Positions 1-5,236 of a DNA stretch of 6,671 nt are shown here, one piece after another. Source of the DNA: an uncultured Candidatus Peregrinibacteria bacterium (GTDB taxonomy: Bacteria > Patescibacteriota > Gracilibacteria > CAIRYL01); assembly GCA_903882825.1 (NCBI GenBank), contig CAIRYL010000177.1, positions 1-6,671 on the forward strand, written 5' to 3'. Both the position numbers and the translations under genes were made by a program. Position 1 is the first letter of the stretch; each line of letters begins with the position of its first letter. Below the pieces are notes generated by a model, which was not told where the DNA came from, searched no databases, and saw nothing but the letters and a program-made list of their open reading frames with translations.

Positions 1-772
1 GAAATATTTCTGAAGGTGTATTTTTTTTCCAAAGAGAAGATATTTTTCCCCATATTCGTTTTCCAAAATTTTGAATACCCTCAAAAGAAAAAAATTCGAA
101 AAGTAAAACTATTCCTGCGAGTCCTATACTTGCCATTCCTGTCCACTTAATAGAAACCGCAATTGCACATGAAAAAGCGGTTAAAACCCAAAAAATCCAT
201 TTTTTCCAGGTGCTTTGCGACTGGAAAAAAAACAATAAGAACAAAAGAGAAAGTGTTGAGAAAAAGATGAGAGTAGAGTCCATGAGGACGTATTGTGATT
301 CGGTGAGTAGGGAAGTTTCAAACGTAGCTAGGAGGCTTCCGGTACTCGCAATGGTGAGTGATCGTGTGGCAAAAAAGAGGAGTAAAAAAAGAAGAGGAAT
401 TAAGAGTACTCCAAAAAAAGCGGGTAAAAATCGTACCCAAAACAGATCCAAATCTTTATGATACAGAGTCCCAATACTCCATTCGGCACCTAATTCGTCG
501 GATCTTGGCACTTCGGAAAAATTCCCAATTCTGGCACCTGCCCATAAAAGTATCTTTCCCAGTGGTGGATGAATATCAAAAAAGTATTCACCATTTTCAT
601 AGTTTTCTACAAATCTAAAAAAATGATATTCATCAAATACCACTTCTCGTGGTGATTCTAACGCCCAAAACCGCGTAGAAATAGCAAAAAGTGTGATACA
701 TAAAAATAGTGACCAAAAATATATGGCAGAACGAAAGCAAGAGGGAAGTGAAATTCGGAAATTTTGGAACAT
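1..772 (-). CDS. Protein O-mannosyltransferase, PMT/GT39 family (partial, C-terminus outside window)
   Basis: Reading the minus strand from ATG at 772 gives 257 codons open to the window edge. Family members transfer mannose from a polyprenyl-phosphate carrier to Ser/Thr of exported proteins at the membrane. The N-terminal PMT signature is visible: a first membrane segment at about 17-35, then a loop with FDEYHFF (46-52, acidic pair D47-E48) and FDIHPPLGK (65-73). These match the conserved catalytic loop (FDExHF...FDxHPPLGK). VRFLPAFFG (113-121) starts the second hydrophobic block, and SIKWTG (207-212) matches the family's SVKxxG. About six hydrophobic segments are seen. PMTs usually exceed 450 residues, so roughly half is missing. 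No Shine-Dalgarno precedes the ATG. A GTG at 802, 10 codons upstream and just after an in-frame TGA, is a possible but less likely start. It lies 83 bp downstream of folE on the same strand. The family call is firm; the acceptor is unknown. Confidence 0.88.
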   Translation of the reverse strand, partial: MFQNFRISLPSCFRSAIYFWSLFLCITLFAISTRFWALESPREVVFDEYHFFRFVENYENGEYFFDIHPPLGKILLWAGARIGNFSEVPRSDELGAEWSIGTLYHKDLDLFWVRFLPAFFGVLLIPLLFLLLFFATRSLTIASTGSLLATFETSLLTESQYVLMDSTLIFFSTLSLLFLLFFFQSQSTWKKWIFWVLTAFSCAIAVSIKWTGMASIGLAGIVLLFEFFSFEGIQNFGKRIWGKISSLWKKNTPSEIF

Positions 773-855
773 AAAAATTAAAAAATACAGTGAAAATCGC
801 ACTCAAATGTAACGCATCTCTTTTTTTTCACAAAATGTAAGTGTCGAATATTGTA

Positions 856-1407
856 TTATCCAATCATCCGAAAAAATTCTTCACGAGTTTTCGCATCGCT
901 TCTAAAAAGACCACGAACCGCAGAGGTTTCCATGCTGGCATTTATTTTTTTTACACCTCGCATTTGCATGCATAAATGCAAAGCGCTTACTTTTACAGCG
1001 ACTCCCTTTGGTTCTAAAAGTTTCGCAAGCGTGTCGGCAATTTGCATTGTCATGCGTTCTTGGTTTTGAAGGCGTCGTGCGAATATTTCTACGATTCTTG
1101 GGATTTTGGAAAGTCCAATTATTTTTTTATGAGGAATATATCCCACCGAAACTTTTCCTAAAATAGGCAGTAAGTGATGCTCACAAATCGATTGAAACTC
1201 AATATCTTTCACTACGACCATTTCATCGTAGTTTTCTCCATCAAATACTGTTTCTAATTTTTGATTCTCAAAATCGTATCCACTACAAAGTTCTTGCCAA
1301 GCACTGGCAAAACGACGGGGAGTATCTAACAATCCTTCCCGTTTTGGGTCTTCCCCAATGGCTTCGAGAATGAGAATACAGGCCTTTTCCAGTTTTTGAA
1401 TATCCAT
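856..1407 (-). CDS. folE: GTP cyclohydrolase I (type IA, zinc-dependent)
   Basis: This 183-residue cytosolic enzyme converts GTP to 7,8-dihydroneopterin triphosphate, the entry step to folate and related pterins (the product can also feed queuosine synthesis). Family signatures are complete: GEDPKREGLLDTPRR (18-32), SICEHHLLP (73-81), GLSKIPRIVE (98-107), RLQNQERMT (112-120) and LHLCMQMRGVKK (144-154). Zinc ligands C75, H78 and C146 have the same spacing as C110, H113 and C181 of E. coli FolE, a constant offset of 35. With that offset the conserved Q116, E117 and R150 also align. E. coli FolE is about 222 residues; the difference is a shorter N-terminus, normal for many bacterial forms. The ATG at 1407 is 24 bp after the K+ channel stop, so the two are probably cotranscribed. 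No Shine-Dalgarno is visible upstream. It appears intact and ends with TAA. Confidence 0.96.
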   Translation of the reverse strand: MDIQKLEKACILILEAIGEDPKREGLLDTPRRFASAWQELCSGYDFENQKLETVFDGENYDEMVVVKDIEFQSICEHHLLPILGKVSVGYIPHKKIIGLSKIPRIVEIFARRLQNQERMTMQIADTLAKLLEPKGVAVKVSALHLCMQMRGVKKINASMETSAVRGLFRSDAKTREEFFRMIG

Positions 1408-1431
1408 GAGAAAAGAGAAAATAAAAAATAT

Positions 1432-2319
1432 TTACCACGGCCACCAATCAGAAAACATATTTTTATGATTGGGATTTTTTTCGTCTGTAGGAATTTCATG
1501 CCATTCTAATATTTTTTCGAGTCTTTTTATTTCTTTTTCAAGTTCTAAAATTCGTTTTCGCTCTGAAGAATGAATTTCAGCATAAAATGATGCCCCTAAA
1601 ACAGCGGTTGGAAGAGCAAAAATGGCAACGCCAAAAACAGCAGTTATTCCTCCTACAATTTTTCCAAAATCAGTAATAGGGACTATATCTCCGTAACCAA
1701 TGGTAGAAACGGTGGTAATACCCCACCAAATACTCGCAGGAATACTTGAAAATTTTTGTGGTTGAGCGGAGTGTTCCAAAAAATACATAAGGGTGGAAAG
1801 GAAACTCACAATGGCGATAATGAAAAAGAAAATCGCAACGAGGTCTTCTTTATGACGGTTTATAAGCCCTACAATTCGACTAAAAGCTTGGGTATATTTT
1901 CCAATTTGAATAATTCGAATAATTCGAATAAGCCTAAAAAAACGAAGCATTCCCGTTTGTAATAAATGTATTGGTAAAAAAATATATAAAAAAAATGGGA
2001 TAATGCTCAAAAGATCTAAAATCATGAGGGGCGTGAAAATAAAGCGTATAAGGCCCCGTGTTCCTTCATATTGTTTTCGAAAATCTGCGGTCCAAATGCG
2101 GGCAAGATATTCCACTATAAAAATGCTGACATATACCACTTCAATCCACCAAAAAACGTGATTATATACAAAAAGACGAGGAAGTGTTTCTAAAATGGTA
2201 GAAAGAATACTCACCACAATAGTAATAAAGAGAATTCTCTCGAATGTTTTTCCAAGAGGAGACTCACTTTCGTGTTCTAAAATGGTAAATACATATTCTT
2301 TTACTTGGTGTATAGTCAT
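1432..2319 (-). CDS. Voltage-gated potassium channel, six-transmembrane (Kv/KvAP type)
   Basis: This 295-residue inner-membrane protein should form a tetrameric K+ channel gated by voltage. S1 is about 28-48. S2 (57-77) carries F67xxE70xxxR74, the charge-transfer motif. S3 (98-118) contains D102 in DLLSIIPF. S4 (124-141) has R126, R129, R132 and R135 at every third position, then Q138 and K141. S5 is about 159-181, the pore helix and filter are TTVSTIGYGD (202-211, filter TIGYG), and S6 (219-247) has a proline in ALPTAVLG. A charged heptad-like helix follows (253-274, ERKRILELEKEIKRLEKILE), probably a tetramerising coiled coil, then a short tail ending WWPW. No RCK/TrkA-N domain is present, so voltage is the likely main input. 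ATG 2319 is the only usable start: upstream in frame there is no ATG, GTG or TTG before a TAG at 2362-2364. It lies directly behind a terminator-like hairpin and leads into folE. Confidence 0.95.
   Translation of the reverse strand: MTIHQVKEYVFTILEHESESPLGKTFERILFITIVVSILSTILETLPRLFVYNHVFWWIEVVYVSIFIVEYLARIWTADFRKQYEGTRGLIRFIFTPLMILDLLSIIPFFLYIFLPIHLLQTGMLRFFRLIRIIRIIQIGKYTQAFSRIVGLINRHKEDLVAIFFFIIAIVSFLSTLMYFLEHSAQPQKFSSIPASIWWGITTVSTIGYGDIVPITDFGKIVGGITAVFGVAIFALPTAVLGASFYAEIHSSERKRILELEKEIKRLEKILEWHEIPTDEKNPNHKNMFSDWWPW
1903..1929 (-). repeat. Three tandem 9-bp units inside the S4 voltage-sensor codons
   Basis: On the plus strand the unit aattcgaat occurs three times in a row (1903-1911, 1912-1920, 1921-1929). 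The first copy carries one C-to-T change, which turns the S4 arginine codon CGA into CAA (Gln138). The units encode residues 131-139 of the K+ channel with identical codons, so the arginine periodicity of S4 is also an exact DNA repeat. Confidence 0.9.
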
Positions 2320-2330
2320 ATAAATTTTTT

Positions 2331-2363
2331 GAAAAAGGATGCTCTTTTTTTCGTGAGCATCCT
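2331..2363 (-). terminator. Intrinsic terminator or leader attenuator before the K+ channel gene
   Basis: On the minus strand AGGATGCTC (2363-2355) pairs perfectly with GAGCATCCT (2344-2336) around a 10-nt A-rich loop, and the 3' arm runs straight into TTTT (2335-2332). This is a textbook Rho-independent shape: a 9-bp stem with 5 G-C pairs followed by a T tract. It could end the surface-protein transcript. However, it finishes only about 12 nt before the K+ channel ATG, so transcripts starting upstream must pass through it; it may act as an attenuator. Confidence 0.72.
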
Positions 2364-2375
2364 ACTGTTTTCATT

Positions 2376-2446
2376 AAAAAAACGGAAGAGATTTCTTTTG
2401 TAGGACTTACGCATACACTTTCTCAAAATGCCTCTTCCTCTCCGTT
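2376..2446 (-). terminator. Second terminator-like inverted repeat downstream of the surface-protein gene
   Basis: On the minus strand, AACGG plus AAGAG (within 2446-2432, separated by a 5-nt AGAGG bulge) can pair with CTCTTCCGTT (2390-2381). The 3' arm leads into a run of seven T (2382-2376). The loop is about 41 nt and contains a smaller TTTTG/CAAAA pairing. The large loop and bulge make it a weaker terminator candidate than the hairpin at 2331-2363. It begins about 57 nt after the surface-protein stop codon. Confidence 0.4.
2397..2426 (-). promoter_or_regulatory. Candidate promoter for the K+ channel-folE operon
   Basis: On the minus strand TTGAGA (2426-2421, 5 of 6 to the -35 consensus) is followed after 18 nt by TACAAA (2402-2397, 4 of 6 to the -10 consensus). 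The predicted transcript start is near 2390, giving a leader of about 70 nt that contains the hairpin at 2331-2363. The call is by consensus matching only, in AT-rich DNA where chance matches are common. Confidence 0.35.
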
Positions 2447-2502
2447 AACCCCAGAGATATCTCGAGGATTAAAATAGGGTATTTCTATAATTTTGAGTTT
2501 TG

Positions 2503-4950
2503 TTACTGCCATACGGGAATGATCGTATCAGATGCATTACTACAAATCGGTCCATCGGAATCAAATCCGGTAAGAACTTCATTGTCATCACACTTAAATT
2601 CAACTCCAGATTTAGTTTTTAAAGTTCCTCCAAAAACTACATCTTTTGATATTTCTGCATTTCCATTGCTTCTGAGCGCTAAAATAGTTTCTCCGGAAGA
2701 TCCTCCCGTTTTCAATTTTATATCTCCATTGATTCCTGAGAAAATATTCAGATCGTTAGTCAGTGGCAATTCTCCAGGACTAACACCAAATCCATATTTA
2801 TCGGCTCCTCCTACATTCATAAGATAAATTTTATCTCCAAAATCTCCACCAAATTCAAGATTTGTTTCAGGATTATTTGTCCCTATGCCAATACTAATTT
2901 GTCCATTGAGGTTCATTGTAGAATCAAAAGTTCCACCTTGCGCAAGATCTAAAGCCGTTTTTGCTTGAGCTTTTGTTTCGGCAAAACCAGCATCAGTCAT
3001 AAAAGAAGTATCCAGCTCATCAAATGTAACGCAGGTGACGTTTCCGTCATTTCCAATAGTCTTTACACCAAAATCGCATGGATCGGCATCATTATTTGGA
3101 AAAACAATACTCGATTGATATTTTGTGGAAAGAGGAGTCCCTCCTTCAGAAATACTTCCTGCCACTAAAACATCTCCTACATTATTTATTTCCATCCTTT
3201 TCGTGTTATTTCCCGTATAAAAAGCAATATTTCCGTCACTAAACGTGGCTCTTCCGGAGTTTCCAGTATTTTTCCCAATATTTATGCTCGGAGAAATAAT
3301 ATCGAGTGTTCCCGCATTCTCAGTTATAGTATGTGTAGCAGTACCTTGCAGAGTAATTCCTCCATCTTGAATATGAAGTGCCGAAGAGGGAGCATTTGTT
3401 CCAATTCCGAGTTTTCCACTTTGTACAATAATATTTCCCGAATCTGCTAAAAGAGCGGTATGAGAAACTCCAGTAAAAGATCCATCGTTAAAACTTGGGG
3501 AAATTTTTACCGCAACTGCATTACTATTATTCCCAGATGCAGAAACAGTACTTCCAACATGCAATGTAGTGGCTGGAGTATCAACCCCTATTCCCACTTT
3601 TCCACTTTTTTCTAATGTGAGAAGTCGTTTTTGGTATATCCCATCGTTTCCCGCATACCAAAAGGAAAGTCGACCACTGTTTTGGGCATTACTTCCTCCT
3701 CCTGAAATTCCAAAGCTATCACTTGCATTGTCTGCGTGTTGATTTGTGAAAAGTATTCCAGATCCTTGTACATCAGACGAATTGAGAAACAAAAGGTCTC
3801 GGTGATTTGTAGCAACAAGAGAAAGTGTAGGAGTAGTATCAGTAGAAAGTGAATTAATTTTAAAGAATGCTGTAGAGGTAGTAAGAGCACCGGCTTGTAC
3901 ACCTCCCTTTGCATCTTCCACGGCTTTTGCATCTTGAGCATCTACGTAGTCTTTTGTAGTGACTGTTTGAATGCCGTTTGCTCCACCTATAGTGCTTACA
4001 GATTGAATAATTCCGTCAGCAATAATTTTCCCGGTACTTTTGATATCGCCACCTACTTTTAGTTTTTCAGAAGCATATACAATATTTCCACCTCCATCTA
4101 CTCCCAGACCAATTCCTACATTTCCGGTAGTATTGTTAATAGTAAAATCTGATGATCCTTCACGAATCTTATTGGGAACACCGGAAAGTCTTTCTTTACA
4201 TTCCCAAGTATTTCCAATGGTATTCCACGATAAAATTTTATCGTTTGCATCGCATATTCGCATCCCCAGTTTATTTGTTCCCGCATCCTTTTCTAATCCA
4301 CGACCAGGAATAACATCTTGTATCTCGTTTATAGAGCTAAAATCTCCATCTACTGTACAAGTTTTTGTACCATTCTCCTGTATATCACTTATAAATGATC
4401 CTGAAGCGCACGCTTCTCCCGTAATTCTTCGTTGAATAACGGTTGGACTTATTCCTAAAGGAGTAGTAGCGGTTCCTTCTCCTATAAATGGATTAAAACC
4501 TCCCGTAAGTGTTTGAGTATGTACTTTTGTAAGTCCTACCTTATCATAGCCAATACATTTCCATGCTCCTTCTGTAAAAGAGAGGAGCTGAGATCCACTA
4601 CACATAGTAGTATTGAGTTTACTAAAATTAATAATCCCATCTTTTACGTCAACAGTGTCAATAGTTCCATTTAAAATATCGGAAGAAGTAATGGTTTCAT
4701 TTTTTATTTGGTTCCCTTCAAGGCTCTCTGCGCTAATTCTACTTCCTAAAATTTTATCAGGATCTTGAAAAGATGGATCAGGATTATTGAAGATATAATT
4801 AAAAAATCCTTTAATTTTTACTGTTTCACCCCCAGGACCAGTTCCACTGTCGGGAGTTGCAAAAGCGTTATTATGAAGAATTTCTCCCATAATAAAACCT
4901 CCCAAAAGGGTTGCAAAAAGAACGAAAAAGAAGCTTTTGCGAACCGTCAT
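2503..4950 (-). CDS. Secreted surface or fibre-like repeat protein with five cysteine-bracketed modules
   Basis: This 815-residue protein has an export signal: MTVRK, a hydrophobic stretch (about 7-25) and a likely cleavage site after AFA (29-31). A period-10 repeat follows (81-112, DILNGTI/DVKDGII type). Four fibre-type motifs (GNVGIG 276; GKVGIGVDTP 450; GKLGIGTNAP 512; IGIGTNNP 687) resemble beta-structured repeats of phage tail fibres and bacterial adhesins. YVDAQDAKA (335-343) and ETKAQAKTALDLAQ (658-671) are short helical linkers. All ten cysteines lie in five pairs 15-18 residues apart (117/132, 181/198, 233/251, 625/640, 787/803). There is no LPXTG, no C-terminal membrane anchor and no S74 chaperone domain. 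I chose Met at 4950: an in-frame ATG at 5007 falls at the predicted transcript start and would put 19 extra residues before the signal peptide. No Shine-Dalgarno is visible. Likely an extracellular structural or adhesive protein; its exact function is unknown. Confidence 0.85.
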   Translation of the reverse strand: MTVRKSFFFVLFATLLGGFIMGEILHNNAFATPDSGTGPGGETVKIKGFFNYIFNNPDPSFQDPDKILGSRISAESLEGNQIKNETITSSDILNGTIDTVDVKDGIINFSKLNTTMCSGSQLLSFTEGAWKCIGYDKVGLTKVHTQTLTGGFNPFIGEGTATTPLGISPTVIQRRITGEACASGSFISDIQENGTKTCTVDGDFSSINEIQDVIPGRGLEKDAGTNKLGMRICDANDKILSWNTIGNTWECKERLSGVPNKIREGSSDFTINNTTGNVGIGLGVDGGGNIVYASEKLKVGGDIKSTGKIIADGIIQSVSTIGGANGIQTVTTKDYVDAQDAKAVEDAKGGVQAGALTTSTAFFKINSLSTDTTPTLSLVATNHRDLLFLNSSDVQGSGILFTNQHADNASDSFGISGGGSNAQNSGRLSFWYAGNDGIYQKRLLTLEKSGKVGIGVDTPATTLHVGSTVSASGNNSNAVAVKISPSFNDGSFTGVSHTALLADSGNIIVQSGKLGIGTNAPSSALHIQDGGITLQGTATHTITENAGTLDIISPSINIGKNTGNSGRATFSDGNIAFYTGNNTKRMEINNVGDVLVAGSISEGGTPLSTKYQSSIVFPNNDADPCDFGVKTIGNDGNVTCVTFDELDTSFMTDAGFAETKAQAKTALDLAQGGTFDSTMNLNGQISIGIGTNNPETNLEFGGDFGDKIYLMNVGGADKYGFGVSPGELPLTNDLNIFSGINGDIKLKTGGSSGETILALRSNGNAEISKDVVFGGTLKTKSGVEFKCDDNEVLTGFDSDGPICSNASDTIIPVWQ
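2845..4125 (-). repeat. Region with four VGIG-type fibre repeats in the surface protein
   Basis: Four related protein motifs are spread through residues 276-702: G-N-V-G-I-G at 276-281, G-K-V-G-I-G-x-D-T-P...L-H-V-G at 450-466, G-K-L-G-I-G-T-N-A-P...L-H-I at 512-527 and I-G-I-G-T-N-N-P...L-E-F-G at 687-701. The shared pattern is (V/I)GIGTxxPxxxLxV, well known from trimeric fibre proteins and adhesins. The spacing is irregular, so they are domain-type repeats rather than a tandem DNA array. Confidence 0.8.
4615..4710 (-). repeat. Period-10 peptide repeat near the N-terminus of the surface protein
   Basis: Residues 81-112 fall into ten-residue units aligned as QIKNETITSS, DILNGTIDTV, DVKDGIINFS and a partial KL. 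Each full unit keeps Ile/Val at position 2, Asn/Asp at position 4, and Ile at position 7, with Gly at position 5 in two of three. Such units suggest a short beta-roll or beta-helix stalk. Confidence 0.75.
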
Positions 4951-4986
4951 AAAAATAAAAAAATGAATGTTGGTATGTGGAAATGC

Positions 4987-5000
4987 TCGGAAATTTCCGA
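4987..5000. promoter_or_regulatory. Perfect 14-bp palindrome, candidate operator
   Basis: TCGGAAATTTCCGA reads identically on both strands. It lies directly downstream of the predicted transcript start (about 5005) of the surface-protein promoter and upstream of its ATG at 4950, a typical repressor position. With no loop it is more likely a dimeric protein site in DNA than an RNA hairpin. About 0.4 such palindromes are expected by chance in a window this size, so position is the main support. Confidence 0.4.
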
Positions 5001-5011
5001 ATATCATGTAT

Positions 5012-5039
5012 ATTTTACACTTTTTTTATTTTTTTTCAA
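5012..5039 (-). promoter_or_regulatory. Promoter of the surface-protein gene
   Basis: On the minus strand TTGAAA (5039-5034, 5 of 6 to consensus) is followed after 16 nt by TAAAAT (5017-5012, 5 of 6). The predicted transcript start is near 5005, which leaves a leader of about 55 nt before ATG 4950. It makes the ATG at 5007 an unlikely start, since that codon would sit at or before the first transcribed base. Confidence 0.6.
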
Positions 5040-5116
5040 GTATGCAAAAAAAGAATTTTATATATCTTTTCTAAAAATCTCTTGTCCTGATGAGTTTTTC
5101 ATTGGTAGAGTGAAGA

Positions 5117-5200
5117 ATGACTAAATTTAAAAAAATGATTTCATTTTTAAAGAGCTTGGTAGTCGGCGATAAAAACTTTAAAATCCTTCGACGCTCCTAA
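5117..5200 (+). CDS. Possible 27-residue leader peptide or small protein upstream of leuA
   Basis: ATG at 5117 opens a 28-codon frame ending with TAA at 5198-5200, 36 bp before leuA. The product begins MTKFKKMISFLKSL and ends ILRRS; it is basic and has three Leu, two Val and two Ile in 27 residues. The Leu codons are scattered, unlike a classic leucine attenuator peptide with a run of them. The stop codon lies in the 5' arm of the hairpin at 5197-5220, which suggests a coupled leader. GAAG precedes the start only 1 nt away, so it is not a convincing Shine-Dalgarno. I recognise no family; it may be a chance frame. Confidence 0.22.
   Translation: MTKFKKMISFLKSLVVGDKNFKILRRS
5156..5184 (+). promoter_or_regulatory. 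Candidate leuA promoter
   Basis: TTGGTA (5156-5161, 4 of 6 to the -35 consensus) is followed after exactly 17 nt by TAAAAT (5179-5184, 5 of 6 to the -10 consensus). The predicted start near 5191 gives a leader of about 45 nt that includes the hairpin at 5197-5220. If this promoter is used, the small frame at 5117-5200 is not translated from the leuA transcript, so the two calls compete. Confidence 0.4.
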
Positions 5201-5229
5201 AAAAGTGTGGATTTTTTTAGTTCTTTTTT
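5197..5229 (+). terminator. Weak hairpin with T-rich tail in the leuA leader (attenuator candidate)
   Basis: CTAAAAAA (5197-5204) pairs perfectly with TTTTTTAG (5213-5220) around loop GTGTGGAT, and is followed by TTCTTTTTT (5221-5229). The shape is terminator-like and lies only 7 bp before the leuA ATG. The stem has a single G-C pair, so stability is low. It may instead expose or mask the leuA start. Confidence 0.3.
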
Positions 5230-5236
5230 ATCGCTT

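Noticed and set aside
210..618. Plus-strand open frames of 83 and 86 codons over the left part
   Set aside because: They are antisense to the PMT gene, have low-complexity Lys/Arg-rich products and no family resemblance, while the minus frame shows clear PMT motifs.
790..831. GTGAAAA/TTTTCAC inverted repeat between folE and PMT
   Set aside because: A 7-bp AT-rich stem with a 28-nt loop is too weak to call a terminator, and PMT may be read through from folE.
2264..2374. 36-codon minus-strand frame starting in the K+ channel leader
   Set aside because: It runs through the terminator hairpin and overlaps the channel gene out of frame; it has no family resemblance and no start signal.
803..3033. 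14-nt direct repeat tcaaatgtaacgca at 803-816 and 3020-3033
   Set aside because: One copy is intergenic, the other is in unrelated coding sequence; a match this long is only mildly unlikely by chance in the window, and the flanks do not match.
4951..5007. Upstream ATG at 5007 as start of the surface protein
   Set aside because: It coincides with the predicted transcript start and would place 19 residues before a good signal peptide that begins MTVRK.
5087..5094. CTGATGAG resembling a hammerhead ribozyme core
   Set aside because: No adjacent stem II followed by a GAAA core and no closing stem could be found.
5008..5236. Leucine T-box riboswitch upstream of leuA
   Set aside because: No T-box sequence (AGGGTGG..CCGCG type) or strong stem I/antiterminator is present in the short AT-rich leader.
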